From assembly GCF_026651875.1 (NCBI RefSeq), contig NZ_CP104067.1, positions 1,612,001-1,676,000 of the forward strand: 64,000 nt of DNA, read 5' to 3'. Numbering within the stretch: the stretch's first letter is position 1; each line of letters opens with the position of its first letter. The notes under the pieces are model-generated. The model was not told the DNA's origin, searched no databases, and saw only the letters and a program-made list of their open reading frames with translations. The translations under genes and the position numbers were made by a program. Below, one piece after another: positions 26,611 through 34,809 of this stretch. Source of the DNA: Alicyclobacillus fastidiosus (GTDB taxonomy: Bacteria; Bacillota; Bacilli; Alicyclobacillales; Alicyclobacillaceae).

Positions 26611-26922
26611 TTACGATAGTCGCGTGTTTATGATGCCGAGAAATTCGGCGTGCACGGCGTCGAAAGGTTCCTGCGCGCGCCACGCGGTCAAATCGATGTG
26701 CAATTTGTCGAACAGCCATTTCATGGAGGACAGGGCGTCTTGCCTCGTCTCATGGTTGTAAAACATGTCATACTCCGTGTTCCATACGACCCATTTGTAC
26801 CACGTGTTTGTTTGCGTGATGTACCAAACGCGATCCCGCTCGAACGCGATACACTCCGATGCCTCTAGCAACTTATCCCACGTATCGAAACCCAGGTGAT
26901 TGGCGAAGTTCAGGTGGTTCAC
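26611..26922 (-). CDS. Hypothetical protein, Trp/Tyr-rich (103 aa)
   Basis: The 103 residues (MNHLNFANHLGFDTWDKLLE ... VWYITQTNTWYKWVVWN ... LFDKLHIDLTAWRAQEPFDA) look like a small mixed alpha-beta soluble protein. The composition is coding-like and the terminator downstream fits. No family is recognised. The ribosome site is weak (GGGAGTGTG about 12 bases before ATG). Confidence 0.6.
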   Translation of the reverse strand: MNHLNFANHLGFDTWDKLLEASECIAFERDRVWYITQTNTWYKWVVWNTEYDMFYNHETRQDALSSMKWLFDKLHIDLTAWRAQEPFDAVHAEFLGIINTRLS

Positions 26923-27087
26923 AGTACCACACTCCCAGAGAGATCTTTTCCAATGCGAGGGATTTTATGTCGGGTGTTGTACGACGAGGTCCCATGCATA
27001 AGGTAGCAGTACAGAGGCCGACCGTCGTGAAAGGAGCGAGTTGAGCAGATACCTTGACGGCTGAATCGCATGTGGGAGAGAGATGTA

Positions 27088-27438
27088 GTGCTTGTATTGG
27101 ATTGCGTCTTTGGAATCGTTGGGTACGTACTTACAGGCATCGCCTTTTTTCGGTTGAGTAAATTGGCGGGCCGCGGGGATATTGCCTGGTTTGCTTGGGT
27201 GCCGATTCTATTCGCCATCCTCCAACTCCGACTCATTCATAAGAGCGGTTGGTGGATTCTCATGTATCTCGTACCGATTGCAAACATCGTATTTGCGATT
27301 ATTTGGCAAGTCAAACTCCTGCACGCTTATGGAAAACATGGCGCGTGGGTTCTTTTCGCCATATTCTTGAGCATTGTGTACTATATCATGTGGGTCGTTT
27401 GGGCCTATTCCGACAGCACCAAATATCAGTTGGAGTGA
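27088..27438 (+). CDS. Small four-TM membrane protein (DUF5684-like)
   Basis: GTG 27088 follows GGGAGAG by 7 bases. About 116 residues with four hydrophobic segments and the charged linker AFFRLSKLAGRGDIAWFAWVPIL, then KSGWWILMYLVPIANIVFAIIW (quoted in part) and VWAYSDSTKYQLE. The W-W-YLVPI-N pattern is that of the DUF5684 group. Function unknown. Confidence 0.7.
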   Translation: MLVLDCVFGIVGYVLTGIAFFRLSKLAGRGDIAWFAWVPILFAILQLRLIHKSGWWILMYLVPIANIVFAIIWQVKLLHAYGKHGAWVLFAIFLSIVYYIMWVVWAYSDSTKYQLE

Positions 27439-27442
27439 CTGA

Positions 27443-27475
27443 CAAACTCCCCTGTGCGAGCGCACGGGGGAGTTT
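27443..27475. terminator. Bidirectional terminator
   Basis: AAACTCCCCTGTGC pairs with GCACGGGGGAGTTT around a short loop between convergent genes. Confidence 0.8.
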
Positions 27476-27494
27476 CGTCATGAAGCGGTGGCGA

Positions 27495-27788
27495 TTAGAT
27501 GTCATAATCGAGGACAATGATGTCTTGTCGGCCAATGTCCATCGTAAATTGAACAAATTCCTGATGCTTCGGATGTGGGGTGTAATTCGCGAGCGCAGCT
27601 CGGTCCTCAAATCGAGCCGTTAAGCCTACCTGAAACCCCTGATTCCGGCCGGAGAAATCGCGGCCCGCCACGAAATCCACAATTCCTGGTATTTCATTTT
27701 GCAGCGCGCGTGCCCTGCGAATGCACTCATCGAGTTGCTCGTCCGTCGTCTCGGGACCAAATTTAAATATCACCACGTGTTCAACCAT
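27495..27788 (-). CDS. Dabb (stress-responsive A/B barrel) domain protein
   Basis: ATG 27788 lies after GGGAGGT. The 97-residue dimeric alpha-beta-barrel shows MVEHVVIFKF, IPGIVDFVAGRDFSGRN, GFQVGLTARFEDRAALANYTPHPKHQEF (quoted in part) and the final IIVLDYDI. These are all standard Dabb positions, including the HP-H pair. Family members include olivetolic-acid-cyclase-like and stress proteins; here the role is unknown. Confidence 0.88.
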   Translation of the reverse strand: MVEHVVIFKFGPETTDEQLDECIRRARALQNEIPGIVDFVAGRDFSGRNQGFQVGLTARFEDRAALANYTPHPKHQEFVQFTMDIGRQDIIVLDYDI

Positions 27789-28275
27789 TTTCTGACCTCC
27801 CGCAATCGAGATAAAAATACCATACATCAAGATTTCCATTATGGCACCCTGATTGGAAGGCCAGGCGGCGAGACCTGGTGTGAGGAAGGTAGGTGAACTA
27901 TCCGGGACTTTTTCAAAACGGATGGGCACGACATGCGTGAGATGGAAAATAACTTCTGAAAAATTAGGGAGCGGATTCAAACCATATTGATATTTGTTCC
28001 AACCAGCCAGGCCATGTCGCAGTTGCGATTTCCGATATGACTTGGATAATCGGCACGACTTTTCACCTCGATGCATATGAGTTGCTGGGGTACACGAACA
28101 GACGATGACTCGGGAGCCTCCAAAGGCAAGGAATCCTCTGAACGCATCAATTTCATCGGCTAGGACTATGATGTGTCGCATCAAGGGGCATTATACACGG
28201 AGTTCAACGGATGAAGGCGATAGGCGCTCCCTGGTTGGCACTTCGTCGACACATTCAGCGCGTAAGTCATTCACG
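27789..28275. other. Intergenic region without a recognised gene
   Basis: Nearly 490 bases. The minus strand is open through much of it in frame with the Dabb gene but shows no family match and no ribosome site. Nothing else is recognised until the csp promoter at 28276. Confidence 0.4.
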
Positions 28276-28425
28276 TTGACAACGTGGTGCAACTAAGTAT
28301 ACAATAAATTTGAATACCAACTGCATGACCTGTTTTGATGCTTGAGCCGTTTATCCGGCCTTGGGTCGGAAAGGCAGCTTTTGTGTAAATTGATAGTGTG
28401 CGTTTCGCACCGTGGAGGAATTTTT
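28276..28425 (+). promoter_or_regulatory. Promoter and conserved 5' leader of cold-shock gene 3
   Basis: Consensus TTGACA (28276-28281) and TACAAT (28300-28305). The RNA would open with AATACCAACTGCATG; it carries GAGCCG...GGCAGCTTTTGTGTAAATTG and the hairpin GTGCG-TTT-CGCAC just before CGTGGAGGAAT. This is the third instance of the same leader in the window. Confidence 0.75.
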
Positions 28426-28626
28426 TTGCAACAGGGTACAGTAAAATGGTTCAACAGTGAAAAAGGCTTTGGCTTTATTGAAGTTGAAGGCGGAGACGAC
28501 GTATTCGTACACTTCAGCGCAATTCAAACTAACGGCTTTAGAACTCTTGACGAAGGTCAACGCGTAGAATTCGACATCGTTGAAGGCCCGAAGGGTCCAC
28601 AAGCAGCGAACGTTGTTAAACTCTAA
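28426..28626 (+). CDS. Cold-shock protein 3 (CspA/CspB family, TTG start)
   Basis: The 66-residue domain has RNP1 (KGFGFIEVE) and RNP2 (DVFVHFSAI). The start is TTG 28426: it aligns with the ATG of copy 2 (next codons CAA CAG GGT ACA) and is 7 bases after GGAGG. A TTG start in place of ATG may lower translation compared with the other copies. It ends VVKL. Confidence 0.95.
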   Translation: MQQGTVKWFNSEKGFGFIEVEGGDDVFVHFSAIQTNGFRTLDEGQRVEFDIVEGPKGPQAANVVKL

Positions 28627-28642
28627 TACTCGATGGTCGACT

Positions 28643-28676
28643 AAGCCCATGCAGCTTGCATGGGCTTTTTCTATTT
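28643..28676 (+). terminator. Terminator of cold-shock gene 3
   Basis: AAGCCCATGCA pairs with TGCATGGGCTT, followed by TTTCTATTTT. Confidence 0.85.
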
Positions 28677-28842
28677 TGTGTGGTGTTGGATGTGTGGTGT
28701 TGGACTTGGGCGCAGTCGTGGGCCCGCCTCGTCTCTGGTACTCTGCTCCTCAAACGAATAGGTTAAATCCTTGTCGGTTAGACGACCCTACTGATGAATC
28801 GGAGCGATTCGTTACAAGTCGACTTGCGGCGGAGGGGATCAC

Positions 28843-29349
28843 GTGGGCATTTTGAGTGGAAACCCAAAGGACGAGCCGATGCACTATGGTGAAGTGTATG
28901 GCTTGTGGGCTTTCCTGCTGATTCTTAAGGGACTTTACTCAATGTACCAGATCTATGTCAATCACGCCGGAGACACGGATTTACGCAAATTTGTTGAGGA
29001 CATTCTCAAAAGTATTCATGAACATAGCGAACAAGTGACTGAGGTTTTGAAAGAAAACGGCGTAGGACTCCCGCCATCTCCACCTGATCAACCGAAAGTG
29101 GCACTGGAGAGCATCCCGGCCGGCGCCAGGATCATCGACCCTCAAATCGCCGCAAATTTAACTGCCGATGTGGCGGGATGTTTGGTCGCGTGCAGCCAGA
29201 TCATGGGCTCGAGTATACGTGAGGACATCGCGGTGATGTTTGGAAAGGTTCATATAAGTTTCGCGCAGTACGGCATTCGGCTACTGCGAATTGTCAAAGC
29301 AAAGGGGTGGCTTGTAGCCCCACCTCTGCACAGAAACCCACCGAGATAA
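28843..29349 (+). CDS. DUF3231 single-domain protein
   Basis: GTG 28843 follows GGAGGGG. The 168 residues match the C-terminal half of DUF3231 proteins: MHYGEVYGLWAFLLILKGLYSMYQIYVNHAGD, VTEVLKENGVGLPPSPP, ARIIDPQIAANLTADVAGCLVACSQIMGSSIREDIAVMFG (quoted in part) and LRIVKAKGWLVAPPL. The fold is a ferritin-like four-helix bundle. Function is unknown, but the family is frequent in spore-formers. It is an intact relative of the broken gene at 23269-24292. Confidence 0.88.
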   Translation: MGILSGNPKDEPMHYGEVYGLWAFLLILKGLYSMYQIYVNHAGDTDLRKFVEDILKSIHEHSEQVTEVLKENGVGLPPSPPDQPKVALESIPAGARIIDPQIAANLTADVAGCLVACSQIMGSSIREDIAVMFGKVHISFAQYGIRLLRIVKAKGWLVAPPLHRNPPR

Positions 29350-29409
29350 ACCGCATCTGTAAAGGACAGCGGTGATGGCAATGATTTGCACGATGAGAAG
29401 TGAGGAACG

Positions 29410-29715
29410 TCAAAGTTCATCGAGGGTTAGATGAACAGCATAGGTCGTGCGTTGCGGGTGTGCTTTCAGGCCCATGTGGACTGGCTCCAACATATCCTCA
29501 AGCCGGAACGCATCGTGCGCGAAGTCATATATCAGCATCCCGATGGGCTGTGGGATATCTAATCCTGCCGCCCGGGCCATGTCGGCTGTTTTTAGACCCG
29601 TAGGTGCATGAATCGGCGCCAGCTTGATCACGCATTCTGTTTCGGATACGACTTGAGCGCGTAGCGGTTCCCAGACGGTAATGACGTGATCGGCGAACAA
29701 GAATGATGTGGACAT
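29410..29715 (-). CDS. Hypothetical protein (101 aa)
   Basis: ATG 29715 lies 8 bases after GGAGGG. The product (TSFLFADHVITVWEPLRAQVV ... KTADMARAAGLDIPQPIGMLIYDFAHDAF ... TTYAVHLTLDEL, parts quoted) is a soluble alpha-beta protein without a recognised family. The strong ribosome site and composition support it as real. Confidence 0.65.
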   Translation of the reverse strand: MSTSFLFADHVITVWEPLRAQVVSETECVIKLAPIHAPTGLKTADMARAAGLDIPQPIGMLIYDFAHDAFRLEDMLEPVHMGLKAHPQRTTYAVHLTLDEL

Positions 29716-29883
29716 TGCGACCCTCCAATACATACTGTGACACCGGCTTTGTGCCCGGTGGAAATCCGATTGAGGCAGGCAAGTGGTCTGTCCGGCCTAT
29801 TATCTGTGATTTCGCGGTACAATATTGCTATCGCTCCGGAACATCGCACTCAGGCGGACCATACATATGGAGGAAGCGAGAAA

Positions 29884-30129
29884 ATGGTGGCTATGTACGA
29901 TCCTCTGGCGGTGATGAACATGCGCGAACGTGTAGCACTCGTACTTCTAGGTGCCGTTTGCTTTGCCTGTGTGTTGTTTCTTGCGTTTTTGGTCGTCCGT
30001 TTCTTCTTGTTCCTGGTCGCATTGTGTTTGGTCGCCGTGTTGTTGGCGCTGTTCTTTCAGGCATGTCTTCCAGCATTTCGTCGAAAAAAAACGTTCCGCA
30101 AATCGAAGAGTCGAAGGCCCCGCAGATAG
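29884..30129 (+). CDS. Small membrane protein with basic tail (81 aa)
   Basis: ATG 29884 follows GGAGGAAGCG. Two adjacent hydrophobic helices (VALVLLGAVCFACVLFLAFLVV and FFLFLVALCLVAVLLALFF, quoted in part) are followed by a strongly basic tail (RRKKTFRKSKSRRPRR). The tail codons overlap the left arm of the terminator. Family unknown; possibly a membrane stress or spore-membrane protein. Confidence 0.65.
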   Translation: MVAMYDPLAVMNMRERVALVLLGAVCFACVLFLAFLVVRFFLFLVALCLVAVLLALFFQACLPAFRRKKTFRKSKSRRPRR

Positions 30130-30145
30130 TCGGGGCCTTTTTATA
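30116..30145 (+). terminator. Terminator overlapping the stop of the small membrane protein gene
   Basis: GGCCCCG and CGGGGCC pair around the stop codon; TTTTTAT follows. Confidence 0.85.
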
Positions 30146-30247
30146 TCGTGCGTTGTTATGGCGGGGCGGTCGCAGCCGTGGCTCAGGCAACTGTTCTGGA
30201 TGGATGAGGAGTCCATCACTCGTGGATTTGAGACAACTACGCCGCTC

Positions 30248-31072
30248 TCAGAACGCCTTGGCGATGTCAAAAAGTTGTGTGGAGAGGGACTCCAGTGCCT
30301 CGATGCCGGCCATCACCTGTTGAGTAGCTGCCGACTGTGTTTCGACTGATTTTGCATTATCTGCAATTTGCCTTGTCACTTGTTCCGTAGAGACCCGCAT
30401 TTGCTCCAAACCGGATTCAATCTGTCCGACCGCCTGTTTGGTATGATCGGCCAGTTTGCGGATCTCCTGAGCGACGACTGTAAACCCGCGTCCGTGTTCT
30501 CCTGCGCGTGCTGCCTCAATGGACGCGTTTAGCCCAAGGATTTTTGTTTGGCTGGAAATGTTCTGGATGAAATCGACGATGTGCGACGTGTTCTGGGCTT
30601 GTGTTGTAGCTTGTTCTGCGCTTTGCAAAATCGTCTCGTGTGAGCCGGAGATCCGCTGTGTTTCACTCGATACATGTTGAATACTCGCGGAGATCTGTCT
30701 AAAGGATTCGACGAGGTTTTCGGCAATGGCAGAAACGCGATTCTGCTTGTCCAGACTGGTAGCCATTCCTACGGCACCAATCGCCTTTCCTGATTGGTCT
30801 CGAATTGGGACTGTCATCGTTTTAAAGGCGGTGCCAATCACGTCCTCGGGAATGATGCCTGATTGTTCAGCATTCAGATGTACTGCTTCATAGAGACCAT
30901 CTCCCGGTTGAAGAGCGTACCCTACGTGTCCGACACGAATCGTTTCTCCCGGTCTGAAATAGAGAATTTCCGTGTCATTGGACACGGAGAAGGCCACGTC
31001 CTGGTTGCTCAATAAACGGTCAATCAGCGGTGCGACTTGAAGAAAACAATCCAAGTTGTTCAGTTTTATCAC
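30248..31072 (-). CDS. Soluble methyl-accepting chemotaxis-type signalling protein
   Basis: The 274-residue protein has no TM helix. Residues about 1-110 are a small sensor region ([44 protein letters not shown]); residues 115-274 are a coiled-coil signalling domain with the hairpin tip [35 protein letters not shown], quoted in part, that contacts CheA/CheW. It lacks HAMP and is shorter than typical MCPs. Cytosolic sensors of this kind respond to intracellular signals. No che genes are adjacent except a decayed CheY-like gene 1 kb away. GTG 31072 is used. Confidence 0.88.
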   Translation of the reverse strand: MIKLNNLDCFLQVAPLIDRLLSNQDVAFSVSNDTEILYFRPGETIRVGHVGYALQPGDGLYEAVHLNAEQSGIIPEDVIGTAFKTMTVPIRDQSGKAIGAVGMATSLDKQNRVSAIAENLVESFRQISASIQHVSSETQRISGSHETILQSAEQATTQAQNTSHIVDFIQNISSQTKILGLNASIEAARAGEHGRGFTVVAQEIRKLADHTKQAVGQIESGLEQMRVSTEQVTRQIADNAKSVETQSAATQQVMAGIEALESLSTQLFDIAKAF

Positions 31073-31288
31073 CCTCGTTAGGGCCTGTCCGGAAAGGGGG
31101 CACCGGTCGCTAGTTGGACGAGCATCCCGCCGTCCTTCACTTTTGCGACACCGTGTCCCAGGGCAAGCCTTTTTGGTTTTTCTATCTCAAGACAAGATTC
31201 GACATGATTGCGAACGCTCCTTCTGGCGCGTCGGATCGAACATTTGTCAGGAAATCGACATATATATCGGGAAAGGGGAGGGATTTAC

Positions 31289-31474
31289 ATGGCCGTGGCT
31301 ATCTCGATGATGCTCTTGGGACTCATTATATTAACAGTTGTGGCCGTTGCGCTCGTTGTCATATTGGCACCTGAGGCGCGCGCCATCCGGTCGTGTTTCA
31401 TCGTCCTTCTCATCGTCCTTGCGTTGGGAATGGCAGGAACGGGGATAGACGGGATGGTGCATGCTATAACCTAA
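31289..31474 (+). CDS. Small two-TM membrane protein (61 aa)
   Basis: ATG 31289 follows GGGGAGGG. Two hydrophobic helices (MMLLGLIILTVVAVALVVIL and CFIVLLIVLALGMAGTGI) are separated by APEARAIRS. No family is recognised. A terminator follows 25 bases later. Confidence 0.65.
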   Translation: MAVAISMMLLGLIILTVVAVALVVILAPEARAIRSCFIVLLIVLALGMAGTGIDGMVHAIT

Positions 31475-31498
31475 CAGCCTTGTCGCCACCCCAATTCA

Positions 31499-31526
31499 CA
31501 CCTGCTGCGGCGGGTGTTTTTTTTGT
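31499..31526 (+). terminator. Terminator after the 61-aa membrane protein
   Basis: CACCTGC(TG)CGGCGGGTG hairpin followed by TTTTTTTT. Confidence 0.75.
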
Positions 31527-31699
31527 TTCTGGGAGCGTTCCAGCGTGGGGGTCATGCCGACGGATCGCACGCGTGCACGAACGTCGATACTCAGGATATG
31601 ATATGATAGGATGATGTCGGCGTAGCACCTTATTTAGCTGCACTGATTAGGCATTGCCTCCTAGTTGGGGTAATATAGATTGAGCAGGAGGCGAAGTAA

Positions 31700-31936
31700 A
31701 TTAGTACACAAGCAGAACTTTTGAAGAAGGAAATTGAAACACGCTGGAATGGTAAGGTCTATCCGAATGAATGCTCCACCGCGGAGTACGACATTCATCG
31801 AGGGTTTAAAATATCCACTTCTTTAAGACATGGCGGATGTATCTGGACCCAAGCGGACATTGAAGTCTTGAAGGAACTTGGCATCCTGATTTGGACTAGC
31901 GCCGAGAATGGATTCAAGCGAAATAAAGGTGAGTGA
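31700..31936 (+). CDS. Small hypothetical protein, probable ATT start (78 aa)
   Basis: A perfect AGGAGG (31686-31691) is followed, 8 bases later, by ATT 31700, directly after an in-frame TAA. The frame reads ISTQAELLKKEIETRWN, YDIHRGFKISTSLRHGGCIWTQADIEVL, and LIWTSAENGFKRNKGE. The next conventional start is TTG 31721, 30 bases from the ribosome site, so ATT is the better candidate. No family is recognised; the product looks soluble. It ends at a terminator. Confidence 0.6.
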   Translation: MSTQAELLKKEIETRWNGKVYPNECSTAEYDIHRGFKISTSLRHGGCIWTQADIEVLKELGILIWTSAENGFKRNKGE

Positions 31937-31960
31937 GCCCGCTTCGGCGGGTTTTTTAAT
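31937..31960 (+). terminator. Terminator after the ATT-start gene
   Basis: GCCCGCTTCGGCGGGTTTTTT, a classic tetraloop terminator, begins right after the stop codon. Confidence 0.9.
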
Positions 31961-31984
31961 TTATTTTATCCGAGTTCATCGCAT

Positions 31985-32362
31985 CAGAGCATCAAGACGC
32001 CTTACTCTGCACCGTCGCCTTGTGCGCCGATTCGACCTGCCTATCTGTGAGACCCTCTTGTTACTCGGGCTGGACACGATGTCGTGGCGGAAGCCAAAAA
32101 TGGGGTCGAAGCGATTCACATGTTTCAGGAGTATCGTCCGGATGTCACGACGATGGACATCACGATGCCAGAAATGGATGGCCTAGCGGCGCTTCGCTCC
32201 ATTCTCAAAATATCTCCGGAGGCGCGCATTATTGTGGTGTCTGCCATGTGGCAATGCATGCCTCTCCAATCAGCGACGGAGATCGGCGCGAAAGCGCTCG
32301 TCTTGAAGCCGTTTGAAGAGGAAACGCTGATTCGTGAAATATCGGCGTGCGTCAATTTGTAA
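31985..32362 (+). pseudogene. CheY-type response regulator, N-terminus decayed
   Basis: From about 32065 the frame reads AGHDVVAEAKNGVEAIHMFQEYRPDVTTMDITMPEMDG with the phospho-acceptor Asp in TMDITMP, then IIVVSAM (Ser/Thr switch) and VLKPF with the conserved Lys, ending at 32362. The N-terminal DD acidic pair and first helix are missing; fragments such as CETLLLL are seen in another frame upstream, pointing to one or more frameshifts. The only in-frame start is ATG? at none; GTG 32084 lies inside the domain. It is probably non-functional. Confidence 0.7.
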
Positions 32363-32368
32363 GATCAC

Positions 32369-32402
32369 GCTGCCCCCTCACTTCTGCAGCGTGGGGGCAG
32401 TG
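32369..32402. terminator. Bidirectional terminator
   Basis: CTGCCCCC pairs with GGGGGCAG between the CheY remnant and the CotD-like gene. Confidence 0.7.
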
Positions 32403-32410
32403 TGCACAGC

Positions 32411-32626
32411 TCAGTAGTAGTACGGATAGGGCCGTGACGGAGCGACCACATTATATTGTGAGAAATCAGTAACGTTGCGCGTAATCTGTGGAAACGAGTG
32501 CTGATTTATCAAAACGCGGTGAAGTCGATTAATCGTAACTTGCGGATGAACGTACCGCTGCACCTGCGCAGCGTAGAAATCTCTGACTCGCACGTTCGGT
32601 GGGCAGATGTGTGTTGGACAGTACAT
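32411..32626 (-). CDS. CotD-like spore coat protein (71 aa)
   Basis: ATG 32626 lies 8 bases after AGGAGGG. The product (MYCPTHICPPNVRVRDFY, VQRYVHPQVTINRLHRVLINQHSFPQ, then Tyr-rich SRPYPYYY) has the CPTxxCPP start and the HPQxTxNxxH core of CotD-family inner-coat proteins. The length fits the family. It would be made in the mother cell late in sporulation; no sigma-K site was defined. Confidence 0.75.
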   Translation of the reverse strand: MYCPTHICPPNVRVRDFYAAQVQRYVHPQVTINRLHRVLINQHSFPQITRNVTDFSQYNVVAPSRPYPYYY

Positions 32627-33072
32627 AAGCAATTCCCTCCTAAATTGAAATGGATGTGGCCATTGGGGTTGCATCGTTCTATCGACTGCGCCAGCTTCGC
32701 CTATCGCTGGAACGAAAGGATAAACCGAACGAAGTCGATTAGGAATACCACGGCCCACTGCGTGCAACCGCCAAATACTCCTAAGAGGCACCCCCCTTTG
32801 CTGCGAGTGCTGTAACGTATGAAGTCACCCTCGTCAGCGACGCGGCTTATATCTCTATGACCGAACAAGCAGTCGCGTGGAAACGTGATGAATCGTTATC
32901 CGGTCGAAATATAATGAAAAATATGTGGTGCGAAAGTACAGGAAAACAGTTTCAGACAGTGCACTTCTCACAATTCTTTTAAAATTATTATGAATATTCG
33001 AACGTGTAGGAAATCGGATTTTCGCGCGTAATTTGTTCAGGTGTCACAATCATCCGATAGGGGGAAACGTTT
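32627..33072. other. Intergenic region between divergent coat and peptidase genes
   Basis: About 445 bases without a supported gene. The right half is AT-rich (32930-33000), suitable for promoters of the divergent genes. No repeat or structured RNA is recognised. Confidence 0.4.
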
Positions 33073-33960
33073 ATGAAGAAGCGGTACATGACTACGAATG
33101 TAGCTATACTGGCAATCCTGAGTGTATCCGCCATTCCGGCAACCGCGATGGCATCTGTGGCCACCTATACTCATCCAGGAACTGATATTACAAACCTCCC
33201 CAATACTCCTGTGGTTTCGGCTGACCACACTGATTACACCCACCCCGGTGTGGTGATCAGCAATGCGCCAAGGCAACCGCTCACACCAAATTCCTCGTTG
33301 GCGCCCAATTCCAAGGGTGTGGTCAACTATGGATGGTCGGCATCGAATTGGTCGGGTTATGCAGTGACAGGTAGCACATACAACGACATCACCGGCGATT
33401 GGGTCGTTCCGACGGTGTCGGAGACTAGCAAGAGTACTTATTCTTCAACTTGGATAGGGATTGACGGCTTCAACAACAGTGACTTGATTCAGACTGGAAC
33501 GGAACAGGACTACGTCAACGGGAAAGCTCAATACGACGCCTGGTGGGAAATACTACCAGCGGCCGAGACCGTCATCACCACGATGGCTGTCTACCCTGGT
33601 GATCACATGACGGCGCATATTCACAACAATGGCAATGGCACTTGGACCATCACACTGAACGATACGACGAGAAATGAGACGTTCTCCACTACGAAGTCCT
33701 ATTCTGGTCCGGGCACGTCGGCTGAATGGATTCAAGAAGCACCTGAAATTAACGGGAGAATTGCTACGCTCGCGCATTACGGGGAAACGACGTTTGACCC
33801 AGATACGGTGAATGGTGTGAATCCAGGGCTAACGTCCTCAGACAGTGGATACATGGTGCAAAATAACGTAACGGTGTCCGTTCCGTCGAATCCTGATTCC
33901 GACACGGATGGATTCAACGTAGCGTACGGTTCGACGCAACCTACGCCGCCTCAATCCTGA
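33073..33960 (+). CDS. Secreted G1 (eqolisin) glutamic peptidase
   Basis: The 295-residue preproprotein has a signal peptide (residues 1-28, ending ATAMAS), a propeptide of about 55 residues with a duplicated YTHPG motif, and a beta-sandwich eqolisin domain from about residue 86 (NYGWSASNWSGY). The catalytic dyad is visible as Gln140 in LIQTG and Glu218 in SAEWIQEAP. G1 peptidases are acid endopeptidases first known from fungi and described from acidophilic Alicyclobacillus. Secretion into an acidic medium and autocatalytic removal of the propeptide are expected. ATG 33073 follows AGGGGGAAA. It is monocistronic. Confidence 0.93.
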   Translation: MKKRYMTTNVAILAILSVSAIPATAMASVATYTHPGTDITNLPNTPVVSADHTDYTHPGVVISNAPRQPLTPNSSLAPNSKGVVNYGWSASNWSGYAVTGSTYNDITGDWVVPTVSETSKSTYSSTWIGIDGFNNSDLIQTGTEQDYVNGKAQYDAWWEILPAAETVITTMAVYPGDHMTAHIHNNGNGTWTITLNDTTRNETFSTTKSYSGPGTSAEWIQEAPEINGRIATLAHYGETTFDPDTVNGVNPGLTSSDSGYMVQNNVTVSVPSNPDSDTDGFNVAYGSTQPTPPQS

Positions 33961-34054
33961 TCTTCTACCGGAAATACTGGGATCTCGAAGAGCAATGCGA
34001 TAGGCGTTCGGCTCAAATGGCGGATTGACTTGGTTCCACGGACCTCGCGCGATT

Positions 34055-34086
34055 GGATGGGGCGCTCATGTCGCCCCATCGATTCG
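34055..34086 (+). terminator. Terminator after the eqolisin gene
   Basis: GGATGGGGCG pairs with CGCCCCATC, loop CTCATGT, followed by GATTCGTTCT. Confidence 0.65.
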
Positions 34087-34272
34087 TTCTCACGACATGG
34101 TGCCTGTATGTGCTCGACGCGGTTGACGATGAACACTTCACAATCACTTAGGGCGCCTCCCTGCCATTCAGTATCACAGCATCCCGATACATACCAAATG
34201 CTCTCAGCTTACCTTGAAGCATGGTGCGTTCACCGCTCGGTCGAATGGAATCGACCTTGTTCGAACGCGAGG

Positions 34273-34805
34273 TCAGTGGATGTTTCGCTTCTTGAATCGG
34301 CCTCCGCGGACTTCCGCGACCGAGCCAATCGCAAGAAATGCGTTTGCGTCGATCTCTTCCACGAGCGTCTTCAGTTTGGCCTCTTCAAGACGCGAAATCA
34401 CGGAGAACACCACCTTTTTTTTATCGCCCGTGAACGCCCCTTCGCCCTGTAGGTAGGTCACTCCGCGCCCCAAACGGCTCAGCATCGCATCGCCAATCTC
34501 ACGATACTGATCGCTGATAATCCAGATGGACTTCGTTTCTTCAAACCCGTTGATGGTGACGTCGATCATCTTAAACGCGATAAAATACGCGATGAGAGAG
34601 TACATGGCGTGATTCCAACCGAACACGAACCCGGCACCGCCCAAGATGAAGACGTTGAAAAACATCACCACCTGCCCGACTGACCACGGAGACTTCTTGC
34701 TGACCAAAACGGCGATGACTTCCGTGCCATCGGAGGTTCCCCCGTTGCGGATGATCAGCCCGACGCCTATGCCCACGATAATTCCGCCAAATACGGCAGC
34801 CAACG
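34273..34805 (-). pseudogene. YitT-family membrane protein lacking its N-terminal TM region
   Basis: Reading NSLAAVFGGIIVGIGVGLIIRNGGTSDGTEVIAVLVSK (quoted in part), the frame begins in the middle of a YitT protein; it continues through two more TM helices and an intact DUF2179 cytoplasmic domain (WIISDQYREIGDAMLSRLGRGVTYLQGEGA; VISRLEEAKLKTLVEEIDANAFLAI). About 95 residues with three TM helices are missing compared with the usual 280. A TAG stop, which is also the stop of the FUSC gene, lies directly before the first codon. A deletion joining the two genes is the simplest reading. A TTG at 34800 could start a shortened protein, but no ribosome site is seen. Confidence 0.8.
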
Positions 34806-34809
34806 AGTT

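Noticed and set aside
27789..28184. Upstream extension of the Dabb gene
   Set aside because: The family starts at MVEHVVIF with GGGAGGT directly upstream; the extension has no match.
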